64,000 bases of DNA from Pelagophyceae sp. CCMP2097 (lineage: Eukaryota > Sar > Pelagophyceae): positions 743,095-807,094 of the forward strand of contig MU657173.1 of NCBI GenBank assembly GCA_026770575.1, read 5' to 3'. The notes beneath the pieces were generated by a model. That model made no database searches. It saw only the letters and a program-made list of their open reading frames with translations, and was not told the DNA's origin. This document shows, one piece after another, positions 51,991 through 62,037 of the stretch. A program made the position numbers and the translations under genes. The first letter of the stretch is position 1. Each line of letters opens with the position of its first letter.

Positions 51991-52427
51991 GTACCGCCGC
52001 CGGAGGCCGTCAGAATTTTAGAACGAGCCTTCTCTGAAGTTTTCCCAGGGTTGGTGCGTGCGGTTCATTCGTCGTTAAATTTCCCCCGTTAAATTTTCCC
52101 ATGCCTCGTCAAAATTCCCTGCCGTGCGCGCCAGGTCCTTCGAATCTGCACCGCGAGGAAGAGGCCGCCGATGCGCCCGGGGGCGCTCCCACGACCGTTT
52201 CGCTTCGGGACGCCGCTTTTCGACGCTCCAAAATAATGTAAAAGCAACGCCGTTCGGTCCTCCTGCGACGTTGCTAGTGCCCCTCGTCGGCGCGAATCAG
52301 CGGCACTCGACGCAAGCCCAGGAAACGAACTGAAGGTATCGCCAAAACTAAACTTTAAGCGACGACAAAACGCCCCGTCCGAGCGCGAGTCTCGGGCCGT
52401 CGACGAGCCTACGGGCGCTCTGCCGCG
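51991..52427. promoter_or_regulatory. bidirectional promoter region of NRAMP-like and SF-assemblin-like genes
   Basis: 437 bp lie between divergent starts. gttaaatttccc is doubled at about 52074-52100 (cgttaaatttcccccgttaaattttccc). Nothing else is recognised. Confidence 0.35.
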
Positions 52428-53599
52428 ATGATCGAGGAGCACTCGGCGATTATGCGGCCTTTGGCGGAGACGCGCGCGCTCGGTTCGACGATGGCGCGGT
52501 GGGATAACACGCTCCCGGTCGAAACGACAAAGTTCCAACTCGCCGCGCCGGGCGCATACCGTGCGTGGGCCCCCGCAGTCGCCACGCGTTGGTGCCGAGA
52601 CGCTGGTTCGGCTGAGGAGCTGTGGAGCCTTTCGTGGAAGAGCCTTTCGTGAAGCGTCCTTCTTAGGCCTCGAGTCGGACGATTTGTCGGGTGTCAAGTA
52701 CCGCCCCGTCGGCGTAAACACGGTGCCCGATTCGGAAGTGCCGCCGTCGAAGCGCTGCAGCGTGATCTCGGAGCAGGAAACAGCTCTTGATTCGAACATT
52801 TCGGTGCTCGAAGTTTCCACAAGGTCCCGGAACAGAGAATTGCAACAACACCTCGAGGCCATCGACGCGCGCGGCCGGCGCTTCGAGGCGCAGCTGCGCG
52901 TCGAGGCCGAGGACCGATTGCGCGCCGTTGAGGCGCTCCAACAACATTTCGACGACGGTCTCGCCCGGGGTTTAAAGGCTGAAGAAGATGGTCTTATGGC
53001 CATCATGGAGTCCTTCCACGGCACGCTCATCCCGGCGCAGGAGGCGCGCATGGCCGCGAGCGCTGCGGAGATTGACGTCTTCGTCAAGGAGACTGTCCCG
53101 ACGGTCATCGACCGGCAGTCGGGGATTGTGGCTCGCAAGCTCCAAAAAGCGCACGATACCTTCGCCATCGAAAACGCCAAGATCGCAAAGCGCGAGTCGA
53201 AGATCGTCGAGCGATTCGAAGGGCACACTTCCAGGACGGCGCAGTCTTTCGAAGACGAGCGGGCTACCAGACGTTCCAAATTCACTCTCCTTCGCGAAGC
53301 CGCCGAGGACGTCGAGCGCGCCGACGACCGCCTGGAGGAGCAGCACACCGCCGCCGCGCACAACTCGCTGTTGGCGCTTTCAGCGCAGCTCGAAGCGGAA
53401 AAGGTACGCTTTTGGGACCTTTGGAAAGGCCGCACTTTGGCACCGCAAAAGTCCTTTCACCGCACTTGGCACCGCAAAAGTCCTTTCGAAACAGGCGACG
53501 CGGGAGCGCGAGGACAACACGCTGCTGGACTCGATGATGTTCTCGCAGCGCAAGTTGCAGCAAACGATCCTCGAGGCCTTTGGCGCGCAAGCCGAGTGA
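52428..53599 (+). CDS. SF-assemblin/giardin-like coiled-coil protein (324 aa)
   Basis: Three exons: 52428-52560, 52667-53403 and 53495-53599. A non-helical head (VKYRPVGVNTVPDSEVPPSK) precedes a continuous rod of heptads from about residue 85 (SEQETALDSNISVLEVSTRS) to the end (TREREDNTLLDSMMFSQRKL, QQTILEAFG). Head, rod length and the C-terminal LQ..IL..FG pattern fit SF-assemblin, which forms striated fibres at flagellar basal bodies. That fits with the OFD1-like gene at 28075. Both introns contain short tandem duplications (gcctttcgtg; ttggcaccgcaaaagtcctttc). Assignment rests on overall form, so another basal-body coiled coil is possible. Confidence 0.62.
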
Positions 53600-54069
53600 C
53601 GTCGCTCGCCGAGTGATGTCGCTCGACATCCAACGGGCCCCTCCCAGGGAAATGTGTGCGTGTGACATCGTTCGGCATCGGCGTCGGAAATGTAATCGAT
53701 CCTGTCCGAGTGAGGGTGCGAAAACCACTTGATCCGTCCGAGTGTGCGCGGGTTTGATTTAATATCCCAGGGAGATGACAGGCGCGGCGAGCCACGTGCA
53801 GTCGAGGGGGCCTGCGCAGGAGCGACTCGTCATCCACCCCGAAGGGCTTCGACCGTCTGGCCGAGTCGATTCGGACTTCTCGTCGGCGCCAATGTTAGTG
53901 TACAAATTTTTTTAAAAAGGTGAAACGGTCGAATTGCATGCAAAGTGCGGTGCGCACCTCGCAGTGGCATATGACATAGACGGAGCGTTAGTGCCGCCTT
54001 TTGGCCTCCATCGCCTCTGAGTCGACGGCCCAAACCCGACCCCGGCCGCAGCGTTCAGCTGCGGCCTCA
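53600..54069. other. intergenic region, no gene seen
   Basis: 470 bp between two plus-strand genes. gacatcg(t/c)tcg motifs recur at the left side, and there is an AT-rich run (acaaatttttttaaaaagg) at about 53903. This is probably terminator and promoter DNA. Confidence 0.4.
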
Positions 54070-54873
54070 ATGCAGCTTGGTTTTGACGATGGAGGTTCGC
54101 TCGCTTCACTCGAAACGACCTCTACTCCATTCCCAGGCCGCGCGCTCGGGCGGGCGTCGCCGCGCGCCGGCCGCGGCGTCTTGACGCCCCGCGACCGCGG
54201 AAACGACGCGAATCGCCTGCCGCCCGTGCGGCCGCTGGGCCTGCCTCGTGGCGTTGCGAGCCCGCGCGGCGCGCCGAGCCCCGCGCGCGCGAGCCCGCTG
54301 CGCGTCGCGGCGCCTTCGCGGCCGCGGCGGGCCACCGAGGGCGCGCCTGTCGTTGTGGCGCGCATGCAAACACGGCCGCAGTCTTCAATTGCAGACGAGA
54401 ATCGAGTGCGGCAGGGCACGCACGAGAAGCGGCGGCAGCACAAGATGGACGCGGCGGCGCTCGAGGCCACCGACGCAAACATCGACATGCAAGTGACGCA
54501 GCTCGCGCCTTTGCAGGGCCGCCTCCAACAGAACCGCGCCACCCTCGACCGCGCCGCTTCAGAACAGAGGCGCGCGATGCAGTCTATTCACACCTTAAAT
54601 GACGACCAAAAGGCAGCTGCGCGCTCTTTACTCGCCCAGGCGCTCAAGACGGCGCAGCAGCTGAACGCTGCGAATTTGGCCGCGGACCGAGGCTACTCGA
54701 GCGGCCACGCGACGCCGCGAGTCGGCCTGCGAGGCGCAGAGACCAAACGCCGCAAAGGCCTCGACGGCGTCGACGGCCGCGGCCTGCCCCGCCTCCCCAG
54801 GCTCCCGCTCCACGGTCGAACAGAAGGGCAATTGTCCCGGCCTGGCTCCCACGTCTCGCAGACGGCGCGGTAA
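54070..54873 (+). CDS. hypothetical protein with disordered N-terminus and helical middle (267 aa)
   Basis: Intronless. MQLGFDDGGSLASLETTSTP is followed by an Arg/Pro/Ala-rich disordered region with repeated SPR/ASP motifs. A helical segment (MDAAALEATDANIDMQVTQL, LQQNRATLDRAASEQRRAMQ, KAAARSLLAQALKTAQQLNA) is probably a short coiled coil, and the tail is basic. There are no known domains. Spacing to the convergent mutase gene is 110 bp. The compact helical core with long disordered arms would fit a cytoskeletal or nuclear linker, but no function can be supported. Confidence 0.55.
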   Translation: MQLGFDDGGSLASLETTSTPFPGRALGRASPRAGRGVLTPRDRGNDANRLPPVRPLGLPRGVASPRGAPSPARASPLRVAAPSRPRRATEGAPVVVARMQTRPQSSIADENRVRQGTHEKRRQHKMDAAALEATDANIDMQVTQLAPLQGRLQQNRATLDRAASEQRRAMQSIHTLNDDQKAAARSLLAQALKTAQQLNAANLAADRGYSSGHATPRVGLRGAETKRRKGLDGVDGRGLPRLPRLPLHGRTEGQLSRPGSHVSQTAR

Positions 54874-54983
54874 TAAACTCTGATCTGTTGTGCGCCGGGG
54901 CCTTAGTTATCTACTTGTTGGCGCTCGCCGGCGCGCCGGCCGTCGCCGTTCAAAAGTGGTAAAAGATGCGCCGCCGTCAATGG

Positions 54984-56452
54984 CTAGACTTGCGTGGCCC
55001 AGGCGCGGGGGAGTTCCAAGCCTGCTCTGTCGCACTGCTCCTTGACGTCTTCGCGCTTCAACGCGTCGGTGGGGCGGATGGCTTGGGTGAACTTTTTTTT
55101 GCGTTCGCATATGGCCTCGAGGTTTGCAAGATACTCGACGTCGCGCTTCGCACTGTCGACCAAGAACCGCCCCCGAAAGCCAATGTCGTCGGAGATGCCC
55201 AGCGGCTTGAGGTCCGCGTCGAGGTTGTAGACGAGGGGGACTCCAGTGGGGATTTCGATTTTCCGAATGTCATCGATGGGGATCTGATCCAAATGCTGAA
55301 CCAGGCACCGCAACACGTTGTTGTGCGACGCCACCAAGACGCGCTTGCCCGCCTTGATGGAAGGAGCGATGTGCTCGTCCCAGTACCTGATGGGATTTGT
55401 ACGTTTATTCGCGTTTCAAGGCCAAAGTCTCGACCCGGCTTCTCGGGGGGGAGATGCGCATTGTCGAGCCCCTCTACGGTCAAACCTCACGCCACCCTCT
55501 CGAGGGTCCGCGTTGTCCGACGAGCGTCCGGCGCTGCGTTTTACGGTAAAACGCGCTGCTGGCACATTCGTAAAGACTCGCCCGTGGGGTGCACCGCGGG
55601 GCCCATGGTGCGGTACCGGCGGTCGCGGCCGGTCCAGAACCTGCCAACGGGTGTATCGAAATGGCCGCCTCTGGAGACGGACGCACGGATGATCTTCACG
55701 CATCTTGATCGGGATTTGATCATAACCTCGTCGGAAGCGCATCAGCAGCTCGTCCCCCATGACTCGGAGCGCCTCCTCCTTGGACACGCCCTGCAGCGCC
55801 CCGTAGTGCCGCTCGTTGAGCCGCCAAGTCTGTTTCACCTAGCAGCAAATGTGCCTCGAGAACGTATTTGGGAATGACGACGTACGTCGATCCAGTGCTG
55901 GTCGCATGAGTGCAAGACGCTCCAGAGCGTGCGCACGGCTCTTTTCAAGAGCGACGTGTGCGCCTCGTCGAATTGGAACCCGAAACGTTTTAACATGATC
56001 CCAGCCTGAGAAAGAGAAACGTTTGAACATGATCCCAGCCTGAGAAAGACCTCGTCTGCGGGCGAGTCAGAAGAGGGGCCGCTCGAGGACCACGCTGCGT
56101 CTTGGCCCCGTCGTTGAAGACGGCGGAAACGCAAGGGTCTCGGAGGAGGCGCCCCTCGACGTCCGGGCGGTGCGCGCCTCGCATCAAGACGAGAGGCAGA
56201 TGAGCCTTTGTGGACTCAAACGACGCCGGTCCCGACGTGGATGGCCTCTTCTCGGCCGTGGTCGCTGAGGTCGACGTCGACCCAGCCGGTGAACCTGATA
56301 TTCGGTCGAAAACGCCTGGTGGTGGTGTGACGTACACACCTCTTCGAAGCGTTCCATTCCGACTGTCCGTGGCGCAATAACACCAACTGGTGCACGCCCC
56401 GCTCCGTAGCGCGCCGCAGCGGCGCTCTTCGCCGGAGGCACCGCAGGAGCAT
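54984..56452 (-). CDS. PGAM: 2,3-bisphosphoglycerate-dependent phosphoglycerate mutase (317 aa)
   Basis: Glycolytic/gluconeogenic enzyme interconverting 3- and 2-phosphoglycerate through a phosphohistidine. Six exons: 56452-56340, 56294-56225, 56005-55886, 55838-55687, 55640-55545 and 55386-54984. [11 protein letters not shown] holds the active histidine, then [31 protein letters not shown] with the proton-donor glutamate, [29 protein letters not shown] and [11 protein letters not shown] with the second histidine (AHGNS in most relatives). [19 protein letters not shown] suggests organelle import. The third exon's acceptor is duplicated: a 34-bp unit (tctcag plus gctgggatcatgtt) occurs twice, and only the inner copy keeps the frame. 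Confidence 0.9.
55989..56052. repeat. 34-bp tandem duplication including the PGAM 3' splice site
   Basis: aacatgatcccagcctgaga plus aagagaaacgttt occurs at about 55993-56026 and again immediately after. Each copy carries a ctgagaaag (minus-strand CTTTCTCAG) acceptor. Confidence 0.8.
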
Positions 56453-56791
56453 CGCGTATGCGGCGCCTGCAAGGATGGAGGGCCGGCTGAGAATCGAGGC
56501 GCACTTGCACCCAACGACGTGTGTGCGTGTCAAAAAGGGGTCCAAAAGTGAATCCAAATGTTGAGGCGTCATCATGATGCATTCCGATCTCCGCGACGTC
56601 GGTGCGGCACCCGCGGCCGCAGAAACCCGCCCGCTGCCGCGCCCCCGGGCCATACGGCCTTCGCGCGGAACTATGAGCGACGAAGAAGGGCCTCGAACCT
56701 TCCCGGCTCGTGCCGGGCGTCATCGGGCACCAAGGCCGGTTCACGTTTGAAGTAACACTCTTAGTGTACACCAAAACTAATGATTGACGGT

Positions 56792-58078
56792 TCACGGCGG
56801 CGCCTTGCGCTTCTTGGCCGACGGCGGCGCCGCCGCCACGGTTGCCGCGCCGTTTTCCACGGCGGCGGGGGGCGCCAGCGTGTTTGGTCGTCGGTACCTA
56901 AAAGCGCAACTCGCGTGGGGACGCGTCGAGAACACTCTTGCGGCACCCCGGCAAGGCTCCCACGTGGGATAGACGCCGCGGGGCACGTCCACGGCACGGC
57001 AAGCGACGGTGGCCGCGGGGCGGCGATTGTAGGAGTCCCTAGTTGGCTTCTGTCGAGCCGCGGGCCAGCGCGCGAGACGAGACGAGCCTATGCCGCACAA
57101 CGACGCCCCGCGTATTCGACTGACCCGGGATGCGGATGCCCCAGTGCTTCTCGAGGCAGAGCTGCAAGTCGATTGCGTCGAGCGTCTCCGAGTTGCGGTG
57201 CCTGCGTCACGCGTCACGCGTCAGGTGTCAGGCGTCCAGACGGCCCTCTTTCAAAGCCGAGGGCCTTTTCGAAAAGCCGAGGGCCCTTTCCCAAAGGCAA
57301 ACTCACTTGGCGTACTCGGCGGCCCGTTGGCTACATGCAGCAGCGGCTCGAGGGGCGGATGGTCGTGCGCGGCACAAAGTCCGATAGGTTGCAAAAGCAC
57401 AGAAAAACTCACGTGACCCGGGTCACAAAGTCGTCGGCCATCTGCAGCACGAGCGCCTCCGCGCCGGGCTCCTGCGATGCGGCCGTGATGCCGAGCGTCG
57501 AAAGCCCGCGAGTGCGACGTACCAGTTTGAAGTTCGGGTCGACCTCCCTCAAGAGTTGGGCCAACCGCGCGCCGTACAAGTCGCCGCCGATGCTGCCGTC
57601 GGCGTTGTGCGGAGGCAGCGCCAAAGGCGCCTCGGAATCGTCAAAGGGTGGCGGAGACGCCTCGACCTGCAGAAAGCGCGTCCGAGGCAATGGAGACAAT
57701 GGAGACCAAAGTGAGAGAAGCGCCCTTCTGCCTCCAGGGCCTCGTCTGGCTCGCAGCCCCGGGTGCATGCGACGGACCTTTTCGTGGGTGAGGTCGACGA
57801 GAGGTCGCAGTTTGGCCATTTCCGAAATCGTCTGTAAACGTGCGTCCGAGTCGCGCATGCGACGGACGACGCGCGCGGAGGGCGCACCTTGCCCTTGGGC
57901 AGCGCCATCGCCTGAGCGGCCGCGCGCGCAGCGAACCTTGCAACTCTGACAACGAGGACTCGGAAGCTGCGTCGAGTCGGCGATCGTTTGGCGGCGTCGA
58001 CTCGGACAGGCTCCTCGTCGGCATCTTCACCCCATATACTTCGAGTGTCGCCGCCGTCTCGAGATCACGAGGCATCAT
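56792..58078 (-). CDS. TAF12: TFIID/SAGA histone-fold subunit TAF12 (about 246 aa)
   Basis: General transcription factor subunit; its histone fold pairs with TAF4. Exons 58078-57937, 57911-57778, 57666-57413, 57330-57307 (24 nt), 57201 to about 57121, and 56897-56792. The diagnostic fold spans three exons: ALVLQMADDFVTRVTQRAAE, YAKHRNSETLDAIDLQLCLE and KHWGIRIPG, closely following the TAF12 pattern of ADDF...AKHR.S.TL...D...LE..W...IPG. The N-terminus is disordered. The tail ends SAKKRKAPP, a nuclear signal. The exon 5 donor (CA|GTCGAA) is weak and an extra exon may exist. The intron 57202-57306 contains duplicated agccgagggccttttc and gcgtcac units. Confidence 0.78.
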
Positions 58079-58290
58079 TCGAATGACGTGCGACGGAGGG
58101 CCATTCTTTAGAATTAATCTCGCCGTTCATCCCGCGCGCGTGCCGCACGGGCGCAGTGCGTCCGCGCGCGCCTGCTCTGCGGCTCGCCGCCGCCGCCCAA
58201 GCCGCGCCGCTCGTGCTGCCGGCGCGTCGTCGACGCGGTCGCTCCACGGCGCTTCGCTTCGCGGCGGTCGCTTCGCGGTCGCGCCGAGCT

Positions 58291-61200
58291 TTAGGGCGCG
58301 GTGAGGATCATTTCAATCGCAGCCTTGGCCGCCTGGGCAAATGGCTGTGCCGTTGTCTTGACGCAGACCTTTGCCGAGTCGAATCCTGCCTTGAAAGTCA
58401 GCTCAACGAGGAAGTGGTGCGCGGGGCCGCGCGTCTTAATGGAGAAGTAGACCACCTCGTGCCCATCCGTGTTGGGCACGGAGCGTCTGGCCACAAATAG
58501 AGCGTTGCGCGCCTCGAGCTTGCGCTGCGCGGCCTCGATGTTGGCGCCGGTCGGGAGGTTGGAAACGGTAGAGTACGTCTCCATCGACTCATCGATCTGC
58601 TTCCAAGTCTGGATAAACATCGTCCGGTCCATCGCGCCTAAAGGGGTTTCACGTCGAGCGGGGTTCGGGCTCCTGGGGTGGCAAGGTCGAGAGGCACTCC
58701 AGGCCGCCTGAATGCGCTCGCCACAAAGTATCGTCAAGTCGCGTACCGTCGGGCGAGAAGAGCAGGTCAAAGGGCAGCGGCACGGCGAAGTAGAACACCG
58801 CGCCCGTCGAGGCGTTCTTCACTGCGATCTGCACGGCGAGCGCCACGGCCGCCGCGGCGGGGGCGACCATGGCGGCGGTACAGTTGCACGCCACGGACGC
58901 GGGCGCCGATGCCCCGGGCCGGAGCGATCCGCCAGGGAAGCCGACCTGCGGGGCCACGGGCGCGACGCCAAAGGGCGACTTGTTGAACTGCACCAAGAAA
59001 CCCGTGATCGGGGCCTGTGACGAGTTTGAAAACTCAAGGTCGAGCGAGAAGCCTCCAAAGGCCGACGACTTGGCAAACGCCGCCTTGACGGCGACGCCGC
59101 CCGACGCCGCCGTCGCGGAGCAGACGAGCTGCAGCGGCGCCGCCGCGGGCGCCGAGCCCATCATCAAGTCCATGACGTCGTTGGACGGCGCCGACGAGGG
59201 CCCGCCCATGTCGAGCATGCCCATGTCCAGAAGATCCACCTCGCTGGACTGCGGCGCGGCGTGCGCGCCGTTCGACGCCGAGATGGCCTCGGAGAGGCCG
59301 CCGTCGGCGTCTTCGTCCTCGACGGCGTCGTCGAAGTCGTCGTACGTCTCCGCGCCCCCCGGCCCCTCGTCGGCGCGCGCGTCGCGGAGCAAAAACGCCT
59401 CGGTCGGCCGGTGGTACACGCTCGCCAGAGTGGCGATGCGGCCCAGGAGGTCGCCCAAAGTGTCCGGGTCCAAGGCGAAGGTGTCATCCGCGATGCTCGG
59501 CTTGTCCGCCAGGACCACCGCCTTGGCCGCGTCCGGGTTCGAGCTCAGCAGGCGCCAGTAGATGAGGCCGCGGTCGCGCAGGTCCGGGTTGTCGCCGTGC
59601 GCTTCCGTGGCAAGCTGGAGCGCCTTTTGTACGAGTTCGTGGGCGCGGCCGAGCTGCGGTTGCTTGAGGAACAGTTTGACGCACGCGGTCAAAAGCTGCA
59701 GCTGTACCGTCTGCGCGTCGTCGGCAAACGCCTCGAGAAACGTTTCCAAAAGCTCGTCTGCGTTTTCGATTTGCTCCGAGTACTCGCCGATGATCCAGAC
59801 CATGGAGGCTTTCGCCTCTGGCTCGTCCAGAGACTCGAGATTCTCACAAAGCGTCGCGATAATCGACTCGTAGCGGTTCGGGTACCGGCGGAAGATGTCC
59901 TTGGTCACGATGACGGCCTCTTGCACCACGTAGTTGACCTTGGTTTCGATGAGCTCCAGGAGCACGTTGATGCAGCGCTGCGCAGCCTTGTCCAGCTTGA
60001 TCGCGCAGCGACCGATGGCGCGCACGGCCCGCCGCACAAAGTCCACGTCCACCTCGCGCGAGTACTCCTTGAGCTCCATGAGCACCTATTGGAAGCGTGG
60101 TGGACAAAAGCTCTTCAAGACGTCAAGCATCAGAACCCCCCCCGCATCGTCCGAAGGCGCACCTGGTCGACGTTGCGCTCCGAGACTAGGCGGATCATGA
60201 TCTCGAGCTTCTCGAGCTTGACGTAGATGGGGTCGTTGTATTTGCAAAAAAACACTTTCATGTCGCCCTCGAGGATGCGATCATCGTGCTGCACAATTAA
60301 ATTGATATTGCGCAAAGCGACGTAGCAGATCTCCGGCTCCGAGTTGAGCAGCGTCACCAAAGGCGGCGCCAGCTTCTTGCGCACGGCGGCCATGGTTTCG
60401 CCGTCGCGGTCCAACGCGCCGGCGAACTTGATGATCACTTTCACCGCCGACATGACCACGGCAGAATTCGCGTGCTGCAGTCTCGGCGAGACGCGCTCGA
60501 TGATGCTTTCGGCCTCCTTGGCGCCGGGCGGCTCGTATTTCGCGAGGGCGTCTAGAATTGAGACCTGCCCCCACTCCGTGCACTCGTTCATTGCAGCCAG
60601 CAGCTTCCCCAGCACCGCCGGCGACATGTCCAGCACGCTGTCATCACCAGAGGCCTCTGCGATTTCATTCAGAGCCGCGACGGCGTTGGCGACGACGGTC
60701 GGGTTGGCGTCGGAGACCAGTTCGCGCAAAAGTTGCACAAAGCCGCGGTCTAAAACTAGTTCCGGCGAAATGTCGTACAGCTTGGCCACGCACACCGCCG
60801 CCGTCTTGCGCACGTACGGGTCGTCGTCCTTCAAGCACTTGAGCAGAGGGTCCATCAAGTACCTCCGTTCGAGAATCATCCCGGCAACCCTCCAGCGACG
60901 GTCCCTGCAACGTCTCAAGAAGGATGGCCCCTGGCGCCCACCTCTTCATATAAACACCGTTGGCTTTTCCGGGTTGCCGCAAAGCGCGCGGGAGTGTACT
61001 CGGTGATTTTCTCGACGCGAATGCAACCCATGGTTCGAATCGCCAGCGCGCGCACCTAACGGCCGCCTCCACAGAGCCCAAGGCCAAGGCGGCGCAAAAG
61101 TCGGACCAACTTTTTCAAGAGGCAGCACCCTCGAAAACCCGCGCAATGCCTTTCCAAAAAAAGGACCGCACCAGCGGGTTGGGATCGCAGGCGTCTTTCA

Positions 61201-61611
61201 CAAACGTGTTCACGGCCAGGAGGGCCATGTCCGGGTGCGTCTTGGCGTAGTTGATGAGGTAGAGGTAGACGAGCTTCTTGAGCTCGATGTTGCCAGTTTG
61301 AATACCTCAACGCAGATTCGAAAACGAGTCCACGCCGACTCTCCAATTGTCAACGCTTCACGGAAACAAACCCTTGCGGCTTTCATCCCGCCGCCACAAT
61401 ACAGAGGAGGCGCACAGTTGACGATGTCGGTGAAGAGCATGGACACATCCTTCCCCACGGTCATGTTGGCAATGACCTTTTTGACCGCGTCGACCTTCTT
61501 CCCGTGCGTCGCAGACTGCAGCTCCGCGCGCAGCTCCTGCGTCTCGCCCTTCTTCGTCGTCGAGAAGAACCGGCCGTCGCCCGCGCCCTTGGAGTCCTTG
61601 GCCTTTGACAT
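58291..61611 (-). CDS. beta-adaptin, large subunit of AP-1/AP-2 clathrin adaptors (923 aa)
   Basis: Six exons: 61611-61416, 61305-61172, 61055-61000, 60862-60163, 60085-58747 and 58637-58291. The start [20 protein letters not shown] leads into the HEAT trunk with near-invariant stretches: [80 protein letters not shown] and [21 protein letters not shown] hinge with LLDMGMLDM and SEVDLLDMG (clathrin-box-like) follows, then the ear: [20 protein letters not shown], which places the last junction at G|GTACGC. One beta gene often serves both AP-1 and AP-2 in protists, so I do not choose between them. Confidence 0.93.
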
Positions 61612-62037
61612 GCTGCCTGGCGCGACGCTCGCGAGCGCGGAAGAGTACAAGGGCCTCGAAAGAGGTCTGCGGAGCGTGTGTTCCCGCCGCGGCTACTCGG
61701 CCATGCGCACGCGACCTGCGCGGCGCCGCAGTGATGAGCGCAGTCCCGCCGCGCCGAGAAAGCCAGGGCCGCACTCGCGTCAGGGACGAAATTCCGCCAA
61801 AGACCCTTCCACCGCGCCTCGGCGGCAGCGCAGAGCGGCCTTTGGCGGGGCCGCGCGGGACGCACCTGACGCCGCCGGCTCCGACGCGCTGCCTGCGAAA
61901 CTCGCGGGCGTGTGCGGGGCCGCCGAGGACTTGAGCGCGCTCGTGTGGAGCTCGCGAAAGCGCTCTCTCCCTTTTCGAAATTCGTTCTTGTAAACTTTTC
62001 GGCGACATCCGAGACGGCGCCGGCAATTGAGAGGCCG
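61612..62037. promoter_or_regulatory. bidirectional promoter region of beta-adaptin and the P4H-like gene
   Basis: 426 bp lie between divergent starts. Open frames on both strands have no recognisable content and I treat them as spurious. Confidence 0.4.

Noticed and set aside
52089..53435. 448-codon open frame on the minus strand
   Set aside because: It is antisense to the SF-assemblin-like coiled coil, serine/arginine-rich and without domains.
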